Shown here one piece after another: positions 10,837-19,893 of a stretch of DNA of 64,000 nucleotides. The DNA is from Isoetes taiwanensis (lineage: Eukaryota > Streptophyta > Lycopodiopsida > Isoetales > Isoetaceae), in NCBI GenBank assembly GCA_021234155.1, contig JAJEKV010000016.1, positions 21,207,863 through 21,271,862 on the forward strand. Reading direction: 5' to 3'. Within the stretch, counting starts at the first letter, position 1. Every line of letters starts with the position of its first letter. Below the pieces are notes generated by a model. That model saw only the letters and a list, made by a program, of their open reading frames with translations. It ran no database searches and was not told the origin of the DNA. A program made the translations under genes and the position numbers.

Positions 10837-11143
10837 CTGCAACATATGGCGAATATTGGCAGGTTAAAATTCATTGGCAGGTTGCTCTTCTCTGATTTAT
10901 CACAGCTCCATACAAAACTACCTGTACATGGATAGCAAAGAAACAAATGCATGAATAAACTTCCTCCATGATATAAGCAGGTAAAATACTTGAATATGCA
11001 GGCTTGTGAAAGTTCTCTTGGCACCTTGTTGTTTGAGGCCGGAGCGAAACAACATTCATGTCTATGGATCTCTAAAAAAGAATCTATAACCGTTGCTTTC
11101 TTGTTCCCAAATTACCATGAATATACAGAATATGAATTGCAAA

Positions 11144-12004
11144 TTACTTGAGATGGCCCCGTGCTGTAGCCTCTGCTGCCTGAAGTCGGGAACCTAGCTC
11201 CTGTTGAAATTTCTGCTGCCTGGCCAACACATTCGTGCATTGCCGCAGTTGTTCATGAATGTTGACATGGAGGCCCCTGCCTTGCTGGGCAACAGTTGCC
11301 TGGAGCTCCTGTATCTCCTGATTTTGTATCTCAGCCATACTCTGTAGGGTTCTCAGCTCTGTCTGGCTTGCTTCGAAGGCGGCCCAGACGCTCCGCGTTG
11401 TGGTGGCAGCCCCCTCAGCTTCTGACTGGAGGTGGGAGATGGTTGCCACTGTATCATGCTCAACACACTGCCTGTCCTGTGCCATGGTCTCGATGGTGGT
11501 GAGGAGGGAGTCCATGCGAGCTCACAGGTTAGCAAGACCTTGCTTCTCCTGTTGCCTCTCAAAGTGTGCCAAGCGAAGCCTGTCTTCTAACTCTTGCACG
11601 TCGGTCTTCATCTCTGCAATCCGTTGCCTCTCCACTGCCAACCGCCTTTTGAGCACGTGGGACGCCGAAAATTGGATCTCTTCTGCCAGGCCTGCAATTC
11701 GAATCCGGTTGCTCTCAATTCCTGCCTCCACTTGTTTCAAGGCCTTCATCTGTGCCTGTGCTTGGTGCATTATTGGGCCTGAGCACCATTCATCCGTCTC
11801 CCCGGTCGATCTCATAGATTGGGCCTTTGGCGGGGTGTCTTTCCTCATGGAAGAGATTTCTCCCTTGTCCTTGCTATCCGGTCGGGGCCGTTTTCACGAC
11901 GGTCCCTCCCTCTGGTTCTCTCAGGCGGGCAGGGGCTAGGGTTGGGTTTGAGGGATGTCTCCCTCCAAGTGGGGGTCTGGACAAGGGGCTATATAAGTGG
12001 CCAT
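11144..12004 (-). pseudogene. coiled-coil protein relic, copy A
   Basis: One minus-strand frame of 286 codons from an ATG at 12004 (MATYIAPCPDPHLEGDIPQ) to a stop at 11144. Three in-frame stops and no frameshifts. Compared with copy B at 63842, the first two stops are TAG for CAG and TGA for TGG. The third (TGA at 11524-11522) could come from CGA. All are transitions of the kind produced by decay of methylated cytosine. The N-terminus carries a basic stretch similar to the nuclear-localisation-like RKRPRLDGK of copy B. The rest is long amphipathic helix rich in Q/E/A/L/R (VLKRRLAVERQRIAEM, VQELEDRLRLAHFERQQEK, LQSMAEIQNQEIQELQATV), a coiled coil. I do not recognise the family. It could be a TE-encoded structural protein or a host gene family with retro-copies. 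Confidence 0.6.
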
Positions 12005-12344
12005 CGTTGTTTGGGGTTGTACGATGTGGAAGGGGAATAAAGAGCTAAAGGGCTATTAAGGATTAACAAATGATTATAAAACATTAACGATGCCCGCCCT
12101 TAATGGTTGGCACGGGGGGGGGGTTGAGGGGTTCAATCTCGTGGGAGGAGGTTTCATTCCGGCTACTGTCAAAAATTTTTTGGGGTGGGCTTGGCTTGAG
12201 GAAGCTTTTGGAATAGGCTGGAACATAAGGAAGAAGCTAAAGGCGACTCACTCCGCGTATTTTAATTGTGCTAGAAGTTGGCACAACTTATTAGCGTGCC
12301 ATGAGTCGTATCGTATTGGCACAGCTTATTGGGAAAAGGTGCTA
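12005..12344. other. 5' region of coiled-coil copy A, no gene
   Basis: The first 60 or so bases (to about 12066) match the region upstream of copy B at 63788-63841 in inverted orientation, so the homology includes the 5' leader. Beyond it lie a G-run (about 12112-12123) and no recognisable gene. Confidence 0.6.
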
Positions 12345-12810
12345 TGTGGCTAAAAAGAGAAAGTGATCTAGGGCTAGAGAGACCAGAAGGGTGGCTAAAA
12401 AGTTAGAAATGGGGGAAGATGATATGTGGCTAGAGAGAGAAAGTGGTCCATTAGAAATGGGGGAAGGTGATATGTGGCTAGCGAGAGAAAGTGGTCCAGG
12501 GCTAGGGAGAGAAGAGGGGTATCCGGGCGGAGAGACCCGGAAGGGTAGCTAAAAAGTTAGAAATGAGGGAAGGCGATATGTGGCTAAAAAGTTAGAAATG
12601 AGGGAAGGTGATATGTGGCTAAAAAGTTAGAAATGGGGGAAGATGATATGTGGCCAGAGAGAGAAAGTGGTTTCTTAGAAATGGGGGAAGGCGATATGTG
12701 GCTAGAGAGAGGAAGTGGCCCAGGGCTAGGGAGAGAAGAGGGGTATCTGGGCCAGAGAGAGAAAGTGGTCCAGGCGCTAGAGAGAGAAAGTGGTCCGGGC
12801 GCTAAAGAGA
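12345..12810. repeat. degenerate minisatellite
   Basis: A tandem array with units of roughly 35-70 bp built from GGCTAAAAAGTTAGAAATG, GGGGAAGGTGATATGTGGCT and AGAGAGAAAGTGGTCCAGG. Unit order is irregular, implying repeated unequal exchange. The 81-codon open frame inside it (12615-12860) is only the repeat read through. Confidence 0.85.
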
Positions 12811-13084
12811 GACATATTAAGAATATTGAAGAAGAAGGGCTTCAACATTCCAAAAAATAAGAAATGACCATTGGTGTGTGGAGGGGACTGCAGGGCTTGA
12901 AAGGATTCTACAGAAGGTGGTGGATGAAAACTTCACATTAGTAGAAACGTCAAAGGAGCTGCACAAGTAAGTTTGTTGTATTCCAGAATAAGTTTGCGCT
13001 TTTCATTGCTTTCATTACTCAATTGAGTTGCTTGCTGTATTTTAAAATAATGTCATTCATTTCTTTTCTTTTTTTTCTTTTCCT

Positions 13085-14541
13085 TTTCAGCCAAAAGAAC
13101 ATCATTGCATATCAGACATGTTTGATGGAATAACTAAATGTAACCTGGCAAAGATGCAAGGAACATTACCCCGCGGCCATATCTGACGAGCGCATCATCC
13201 ACTACGCTCCAAATTTTGAGGGCTAGGTAAGTCTACTTGTTTAACTAGTATTTATTCTTACTTATTTACTAATCTTACCTCCTCAGTTTAGAACAAAAAG
13301 AAAAACGAGGACCTTTTAGAGGGCTTCATGAACTTTGTCATGCTTGCTCGAGATAAAAGAACCCTAGCGGACAGAAGGACTTTGAAAGTGGTACCCGCTA
13401 ACTATGAGAAATTCAGCATGTTCGATCAAAACAACTTGTTTTCAATTATTTATGCGGGACTGCACTAAGTTGGTGGGAGTTATCAAGCTGCAAGACTTTA
13501 CGCTCATAAATAGGAGATATGCCTTACGGTTTTAAAATAAAGGACAACTATTATGATGACCACCCCTTCAAGAATTATGAATTCAATAAGTTCATCAATG
13601 GCCTGAAACAGATCACAACATCTAAGCACTGGCAGCTAGTTGTCTTCCACTCCAGTATGCAAGCTGGACTTGTTGAAGCCAGCATTAATAACCACTTCGG
13701 CTCCCCATAAACAAGCAGAATATGAAAATTTAGTTTGGTAATTGTCTTATTTTGGAATACATAATTTTAATTTCTTGTTTTGTGTTTGTACCTTCTATTT
13801 CAATTGACTTCATCATGACTTACATGTTTTTCTTTTTTCTATTCTGGAATAGGAAACTTTCAATCTTAGTTACTAGATATCAATGTTTCATTCTTGTTAC
13901 TAACTAGACTTCTTTTACTTTGTGGTACATTTACATAACCCACATAAATTACCATGCTAGAGGCCCCACGTTGCTGAGCAAGGATCTTCATGTTGCATAC
14001 TAGAGCTTCGATGGCAAGATGTCGATGGAGCACTTCGACACTGCTGGCTACTCTGACTTATCCAATGTTTTGGAGTTTTAGCGGTGTTGCTGAAGTTGCA
14101 AGACCCAAGTGCATAGGACAGAATTGTGAATCACTACCAGAAGTCCTAGAAGCTAATCAACCATCTCATTGACATGTCTTCACGTTAATGACATTGGGTA
14201 AGGGCCGCAATTGTGTTGCTGTGGACATAGACAAGGAGGCCGTAAATTTTATCAGGATGATTGGTTACCTAACCCACTCTTCCAGATGAGAATCAGGAGT
14301 TAGGCGTTATATCTTCATTTGATTATGCCAAGATGACATCATCAGAGATATAACATCCTTTTACAAGCTCCATAAAAGATGAGGTCACTTTTGCAAAGCT
14401 GAAAGAAGTAGCTCTCATTGTTAATCCTGAAGACAAAGCTGAAAAAGAGCATGCTAAATCACCTGAAAGGGAGCAAAATACAGATCAGAGCAAGCCTTCT
14501 TCGAGCAAGGGAAATGAGGGAGGCTATGATGTCGATCTTTG
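13085..14541 (+). pseudogene. relic resembling a DNA N6-adenine/N4-cytosine methyltransferase
   Basis: A decayed, intron-containing coding region. A polypyrimidine tract and CAG precede 13091, and CTAG/GTAAGT follows at about 13227, a plausible exon. A second frame reads EDLLEGFMNFVMLARDKRT, then NYEKFSMFDQNNLFSIIYA (about 13297-13465). A third (13519-13710) reads MPYGFKIKDNYYDDHPFKNYEFN, then LVVFHSSMQAGLVEA. IGDMPYG resembles the D-P-P-Y catalytic box of amino-methyltransferases followed by the usual YDD. About 500 bases later LGKGRNCVAVDIDKEAVNFI resembles the 'gR.c..vd.d...f' stretch after the S-adenosylmethionine site. DPPY before the cofactor motif is the beta-class order. The acidic/serine-rich end (KPSSSKGNEGGYDVDL) closes it. 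The catalytic box reads DMPY, and frames are broken, so activity is not expected. Other Rossmann-fold origins cannot be excluded. Confidence 0.35.
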
Positions 14542-14544
14542 ACT

Positions 14545-16980
14545 TGCCATATGATAATTATATAATGATAACAATATTTTAACTGCCAAAGGTGATGTAT
14601 TGAAACAAATTAAAGAAATTCTTGTTATTTTGTATTCTTAAATTTGATGGTTTTATGTCTTGCTTTCATAAACTGTACTAACATTTGTAAATTTTGCCAT
14701 TTTTAAATACGTTGTTTTACAAAAGGAAACTACTGCACTTATTGTGGAGCCAAAATGCAAGTAAAAAAATCTTAATCTTTAGAAAATCTCAATTTCAACC
14801 CAAAAAGCTCAATTCTAGAAGCATGGCCTGTTTTTTAAAGGGAAATCTTTGGAAAGGGAGTGCGGTAACACTCCCATTTAATATGCAGCCTTGTTTACCA
14901 TTGAAATTAGCCCACATTTCAATGTCAAACTAGTTTATACACCAGCTAAGAAACTCGAATAAATCTTTCCTAAATACCATTTTGGAAAGCATCAAAAGCT
15001 TCAGTAGTGGATCCACCCTTGGTATGACATTCCTATTGGTTTACTCGTAGAATTTTTCAAATACACCGTTGAAATAAAAAATCAATAGTTTTTTAGACAA
15101 TCTGATTCTCTTGATGGCTGGAGATGATGCACACACATTTCCAGGTATAGCAAGATCCTTTCCTTCTCTTTGAAGAGCATGTCCCCACCAGAATTGTCAA
15201 GCACTAGTAGAAACAACAAGAAACAACTGTCAAATATTGGGAAAGAACGAAACTAGAAAGAAGCTAGGAAAAAAACCAAATCTTTTCTCTCAATCAATGT
15301 ATGTTGGTTGTTTTGTGGATGGTAATTGAGGTAAAACGCTATTTGACATTACATTGTCATCATCAAATTATATTTCTTGAGCCAAGAGAGTTGCTGCATA
15401 TTCAAAGAACTAATACACTAATTTACTAATTGTAATGGAACAAAAGTGAAGGAAGAATACCTCTAATTTTTCTAATAGATATCTCTTCGATAAATTTGAC
15501 ACCCAATCTGCTACATGTATCTATAAAGAGACCACAACTTCAACATGAATAATAGTAGGATCAAAAGAGTAATAAAATTAGTAGTGAAAACCAACCAAAT
15601 ATGGAATCCTTGTCTTCTACAAAAAGTGGTTTTTTTACATGCAATGAACTTCTCCTCGTTGTGGAAGCTAGAAAACAGTTTTTCAGATGCAGTGGGCTCC
15701 GCTTGCTTTTGATAGAGCTAAAAGGCTTATTGAACTTATCCTCCTTATTGAAGCTAGAAAGTGGGTTTCAGATGCAGTGGAAAATTCCTTCTTTAATAAA
15801 GCTAGGAGGACTAGGAGCTCCATGTAAAGAAGGTCCATTGCACAGTTTTTGGAGGCATCTGCCGCACTTGACATAAATTTGGAGGCATCGTCATCTGATG
15901 TACTTGACTCCGCATTTAGAATTGACTGCAATTGAAGTTTGCATGCAACAATATACAAGCAAAATTTAAAAGAACATAAGTTATTGTAATACAAATTATT
16001 AACTTTTATAATATTGGACAATTAGGAAGTGAGAAACAATGAGTCTTCTATCTCACTTTCTGGTTGCCCTGCATTCTCCACTTGATTTTTTTGCTTTTCT
16101 ATTTGTAGAACACAGATCCCTTCTCTCTACTTGTATTTGCATAGGTGGGATTCATATGGACATCTAAAACAACAACCGATTAAACCATCAAACATTACAT
16201 GTTGATGGTTAATCACTTATACGTACCATATGAGTGTACAACTTTCTTGACACCAAATGTAGCAATCCAAGTGGGAAATATGATCAAGTCACAATCTGAG
16301 CTACAACACTTATCCCTATAACTGAAAATAAGAGATTACACGTATCAATTCAAAGAGCTTAATGATCAAAATTTAACTATTGCTCATACCTTAACAATGA
16401 GTGTCATTCTATTCTGAATATGCACAACTTCGTCTTTTTTTTTTTTCATGCCAATTCTATCATTCTGGTTGTTTATCAGTGTCGGAGAAGAATGCTATCT
16501 TTTAATAGCAAACTTGAAGCGCCGAGTAGGATTATGTAAAGTCGAAGATCTGAATCTAGCTCTATGTGCCATGGTGTTCCTCTTGGAAACAGTTTCTGTA
16601 AGATTTCCATTATAAATTGCAATTATCAGGATGAGGGTCTTCCACAAAGACATCCCGGTGGCGATACAGTTGGGGAAAGCGTGGGCACATTTGTAGCATA
16701 GCCAAAAGAACGTCTGAAAAAGGTATATATATATATAATTCTAATGATTACTGAAATAAAATATGAATATATCATAACATTTGTGTGATGGTGTGAATAT
16801 TGAATTCTTTGATGCTCTTTAGCCAGTCTTATCAACCCCAGAAAACCACACATTAATCAAAATGTGTAGTTTCTTGGGGTTGGTCAGACTGGCTACATCA
16901 AAGGATTTCAATGTTTTTGACATTGCGTATAAAAGAGAACATAAAGAAGAAAACATAATGTAAGAAAACGTACAAAATTG
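14545..16980. other. no gene recognised
   Basis: AT-rich DNA without a gene I can support. At 15601-15830 a motif ending TTTCAGATGCAGTGG, preceded by GAAGCTAGAAA, occurs twice about 90 bp apart, giving a 91-codon repeat-derived open frame. Within 15760-15930 the plus strand also reads a short alanine/serine-rich frame (FLEASAALDINLEASSSDV) of unknown origin. A (TA)n tract lies at about 16724-16736. Confidence 0.5.
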
Positions 16981-17705
16981 CGCCAGGCGCGAGATTGTAT
17001 TAATATTCAAAAAATAAATGTGCATATTTTTTCTTGTGTGAAAATGCGCCAGGCACGAGTTCTTTCCAAACTAACATAGGAGGCTGTACATATCTAACAC
17101 AATGAGGCTATACATATCTCTACAAAATGTCAAATAGGCCCACTTCATCGGCCAGATACCGAGTCACGTGGCCACTGTACCACTCTGATATGACACCATC
17201 CTCCCATTCATTGGGAATGCCGAGTCTCCATATCATAGTGTCCCGTCGATCTCTGGCCTTCCTAAGCATATCCTCATATTTATTTGTTGGCATGAGATAT
17301 ACCAAGAGCATGAAGAGTCGCATAAACCCCGTGATGCGATGGTAGCATTCCCATTGCCTTTGATACAGACTGTCGTATGGCTTGTCCACCTCTTTTTGTA
17401 GGTTTTGAACAGCACAATTTAGAAGTATCTTGTAGAGGGTCCATCGTTGATTGTCGTCCAAAGAAAGTACAGTTGAACGAGAATCAGCCATGTGTAATGT
17501 ACTAGAATGAGAGAAATTAACTAATTACAAAATGACATTCCTCTCGCCAGAAAATAATTCTAAAGGTTCAAAATAGTTCAAAACGCGCCAGGCGCGTTTT
17601 CTAGAGGGTGTTTTTTTTTTTCAAAGTTCTACTTCACACGCGCTTCGCGCGATTTGATTAAACTTGCAGGAAATAGAAAGGCCAAACTCGAAATGCGCCA
17701 AGCGC
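16981..17705. repeat. cluster of GCGCCAGGCGCG-type GC palindromes
   Basis: An otherwise AT-rich stretch contains five short GC-rich imperfect palindromes: GCGCCAGGCGCG at about 16981 and 17584, GCGCCAGGCACG at about 17046, CGCGCTTCGCGCG at about 17639 and GCGCCAAGCGCG at about 17695. Four follow an A-rich context (AAAATGCGCC or AAAACGCGCC). They flank both sides of the ORF at 17120-17491 and do not form a regular tandem array. Confidence 0.75.
17120..17491 (-). CDS. hypothetical 123-aa protein
   Basis: A complete ATG-to-stop frame on the minus strand, beginning MADSRSTVLSLDDNQRWTLY and ending YLADEVGLFDIL. Composition is that of a normal soluble protein: W/Y-rich helices, FMRLFMLLVYLMP in the middle, a basic stretch RKARDRRDTMIWRLG, and an acidic C-terminus. 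No domain is recognised and there is no clear signal peptide. It stands alone between GC palindromes, with a poly-purine minisatellite upstream. The balanced codon content suggests real or recently real coding sequence, perhaps an orphan gene or part of an unrecognised TE. Confidence 0.4.
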   Translation of the reverse strand: MADSRSTVLSLDDNQRWTLYKILLNCAVQNLQKEVDKPYDSLYQRQWECYHRITGFMRLFMLLVYLMPTNKYEDMLRKARDRRDTMIWRLGIPNEWEDGVISEWYSGHVTRYLADEVGLFDIL

Positions 17706-17779
17706 GATTTCGTCCATTCTAACATGTTATACTATAGAAAAAAAATAAGCTTTAAAAAAAATAAACATATCTACCTACG

Positions 17780-18430
17780 CGCAGAGAGCATTACTCACGG
17801 GCAGAGAGCAAGGATGAAATACTAGAAGGCAGTGAATATGAATAGATATATGAAATAGAGTAAGAGCAGATAGCGGAAATAGCAGACATGAAATAGAATA
17901 AGAGCAGAGAGCAATAGAATAAGAACATATAGAACAAGAAAAGATATAATAAGAACAGATAGAATGAGAGCAGATAGCAATAACATAAGAGCAGACAGCA
18001 ATAGAACAAGAACAAATAGAATAAGAGCAGATAGCAATAGAATAAGAGATGCCGCAGATACAGCAGATATACAGAGTTAGAAGAGAATTAGATTGAGAAG
18101 AGATACAGCAGATACAGCAGATATCCAGAATTAGAAGAGAACAGAACTATAGTATTTTGTTCATATTCTTTAATATATCTGTTCTTTCAAATACCTAGAA
18201 ATAAGAAAAGAAGAAGACCTAGAAAAGAAATAAGAATAAGAGATAAGAATAGGAGAACTAGAAGAATATATCTGTTCTTTCAAATACGAGAATAAGAATA
18301 AAAATAAGAATAGGAGAACTAGAGAATATAGGAATAAGATAGAATAGGAGAATAGATAGAATATAGGAATAAGATAGGATACAGGAATAAGATAGAATAG
18401 GAGAATAGATAGATATCAGAGTTTCAGAAA
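17780..18430. repeat. purine-rich degenerate minisatellite
   Basis: About 650 bp dominated by AGATAGCAATAGAATAAGAGC-like units, then AGATACAGCAGATACAGC, then GAATAAGAATAGGAGAACTAG variants. The plus strand is strongly purine-biased. Leucine/serine/tyrosine-rich open frames on the minus strand (17791-18037) are read-through of the repeat and are not genes. Confidence 0.8.
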
Positions 18431-18769
18431 GCTTGTCAGATTAGAGATTAACAGACTTTAAATAACACAGACTTCAAATAGCAAAGAAATACCAATCTTT
18501 TCGAGTTCTTCAGCCGAGATTTGAGCCGAAACCAAAAGCCAATTTGAGCTGAAACCAAAAGCCGAAATTTGAGCCGAAACCAGATTTTGAGATCGATTAC
18601 ACTTCAAGCGACTTCAAGCGCCTGAATTAGAGTAGAAAGAGTGAAACAATCATTCGAGATTGAAAGAGAAAAATTTGGATGGGGAAAAGTTCGAAAGAGA
18701 GAGTAAACTAGAAATAATAACCGCTTTTAAAAAATCGTACCGCTTTCGAAAATTTATTACTGTATATTT

Positions 18770-19025
18770 ATTTAAAGTTTAGAAGGTTATTATAGGTTAG
18801 AAGTTAGAAGTTAGAAGGTTATATAATGAAGTTAGAAGTTAAAAGGTTAGAACTTTTAAGGTTAGAACTTTCAAGTTTAGAACTTTTAAGGTTAGAACAA
18901 TTAAGTAGAAGTTTTAAGGATTTACTTTTAAGGTTAGAACCTTTAAGGTTAGAACTTTTAAGGTTATTATAGGTTAAAAGTTAGAAGGTTAGAACTTAGA
19001 AGGTTAGAAGTTAGAGGGTTTTATT
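18770..19025. repeat. GGTTAGAACTTTTAA tandem repeat
   Basis: About 250 bp of degenerate direct repeats alternating AGAAGGTTAGAAGTT and AAGGTTAGAACTTTT, period about 14-16 bp. No coding potential. It lies directly 5' of the transposase-like relic beginning near 19181. Confidence 0.8.
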
Positions 19026-19180
19026 TATATATAATGCTGAGGAAAATAACTTGGGCAATCCCATTATGTAACTAGAATGACCAAATAGAATAAGACATAT
19101 GAGGCCTTTATGACATGCATAGTCCCTCTTACAATTTTTTTCAAAGCATGCTTTCCTTTATTGATTAAGAAAAGTATGCT

Positions 19181-19283
19181 TTAATGCCCCCAATGATGCT
19201 GACCAAGGCAAGGAAAAATCTCCAAATGATGAAGATGATGCCCAAAGAAAGGAAAAGACTCCAAATGATGTTGATGATGAATG
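19181..19283 (+). pseudogene. DUF7869-type relic 1, segment A (charged repeat region)
   Basis: Reads NAPNDADQGKEKSPNDEDD then AQRKEKTPNDVDDE and a stop. It is an array of KEKxPNDxDD units. The same array resumes at 19892 (GKEKTPNDVDDGKGKEKTPN), so this is the same gene's N-terminal region separated by a 0.6-kb insertion. No start codon is identified upstream. Confidence 0.6.
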
Positions 19284-19353
19284 AGAATGAGAATGATTTT
19301 TTATCGTCCACTGAAACCAATCGGCCTATGGGACCCAGAAGGAGCGCAACAAA

Positions 19354-19424
19354 CTTATTACTGTCTGGGTTAAAAAACCCTCTCCCCGAAGGGTTTTCGA
19401 GGGAAAAACCGTGGCAGTAATAAG
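19354..19424. repeat. fold-back element, copy 1
   Basis: Perfect 10-bp terminal inverted repeat CTTATTACTG / CAGTAATAAG. Internally it holds GGGTTAAAAAACCC and CGAAGGGTTTTCGAGGG. The reverse complement of the core (GGTTTTTCCCTCGAAAACCC, then GGGTTTTTTAACCC) matches the core of the fold-back at 58404-58488, whose outer stems are different. Confidence 0.7.
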
Positions 19425-19484
19425 AATGCTGTCAAACTGTACAAGTATACATCATCATGAAATAAAATGTGTATGCAACTTGGC

Positions 19485-19496
19485 ATGGTATCAGAG
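19485..19496 (+). other. orphan copia-type primer-binding site
   Basis: TGGTATCAGAGC, complementary to the 3' part of initiator tRNA-Met and identical to the primer site of the copia element at 29915. It is preceded by CA, as after a 5' LTR. No gag or pol follows in this orientation, so it is an isolated remnant of an LTR/leader junction. Confidence 0.6.
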
Positions 19497-19565
19497 CACT
19501 ATGTGTGCTGAGATTGATTTAAGATCAACACAACAATGGAGAAGGATGCATGTCAAGCACGTGCC

Positions 19566-19893
19566 CGAGGACATAGCTGATCTCGCATGTCCATGACCTC
19601 CTGAAGGTATGATCCTAGCACCCGTACGGATGCCGTGCTCAATGTCACATGTAGTGGCTGGCCAGGCCTGACCAACTCAACATAGCACGTCCGGATTTGA
19701 TCATATGCAGTATGAAATTCATCCTCAATGACACCCATTTGGCAGCATTGACAAAGCCTGTCCTGACGTGGCTCACCAATCCATCTGTCTATCTCAATTC
19801 GAAGATGATGTGCCCCTGTGCGAATGGAGGCAATGAGTCTGCGTCTTTTCATAGGCAAGTGGGTGCGCAGGTAGCATTGCGCACCCACTTGCC
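19566..19893 (-). pseudogene. C-terminal fragment of a LINE-type reverse transcriptase protein
   Basis: The minus strand reads LRTHLPMKRRRLIASIRTGAHHL, then EIDRWIGEPRQDRLCQCCQ, then IEDEFHTAYDQIRTCYVEL. The pattern (R.g.h.L..E..RW, R..RLC..C, vEDe.H) is typical of the C-terminal zinc-binding region of many LINE ORF2 proteins. It differs from the L1 at 2.1-10.2 kb, so it derives from another clade. No reverse transcriptase core is left. Confidence 0.55.
19854..19893. repeat. perfect 15-bp inverted repeat
   Basis: GGCAAGTGGGTGCGC (19854-19868) and its exact reverse complement (19879-19893) with a 10-base loop. It marks the junction where the inserted material meets the resumed transposase-like frame. 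Confidence 0.9.

Larger units (their letters stand above)
19280..19891. mobile_element. composite insertion in relic 1
   Basis: About 610 bp lying between two near-identical copies (about 39 bp, two differences) of the sequence encoding KEKTPNDVDD (19241-19279 and 19892-19931). Inside are a 71-bp fold-back (19354-19424), a copia-type primer-binding sequence (19485-19496) and, on the minus strand, a LINE-like C-terminal fragment. Because the host region is itself a tandem repeat, the flanking copies may be old repeat units rather than a true target duplication. Confidence 0.5.

Noticed and set aside
15683-16021. Minus-strand 112-codon ORF near 15.8 kb
   Set aside because: No domain, built on a local repeat, and the plus strand is equally open.
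16981-17705. CRISPR-like array from the repeated GC palindromes
   Set aside because: Spacing is irregular, copies are only about 12 bp, and the context is eukaryotic.
17791-18037. Hydrophobic ORFs resembling membrane proteins
   Set aside because: Derived from the purine-rich minisatellite read on the opposite strand.
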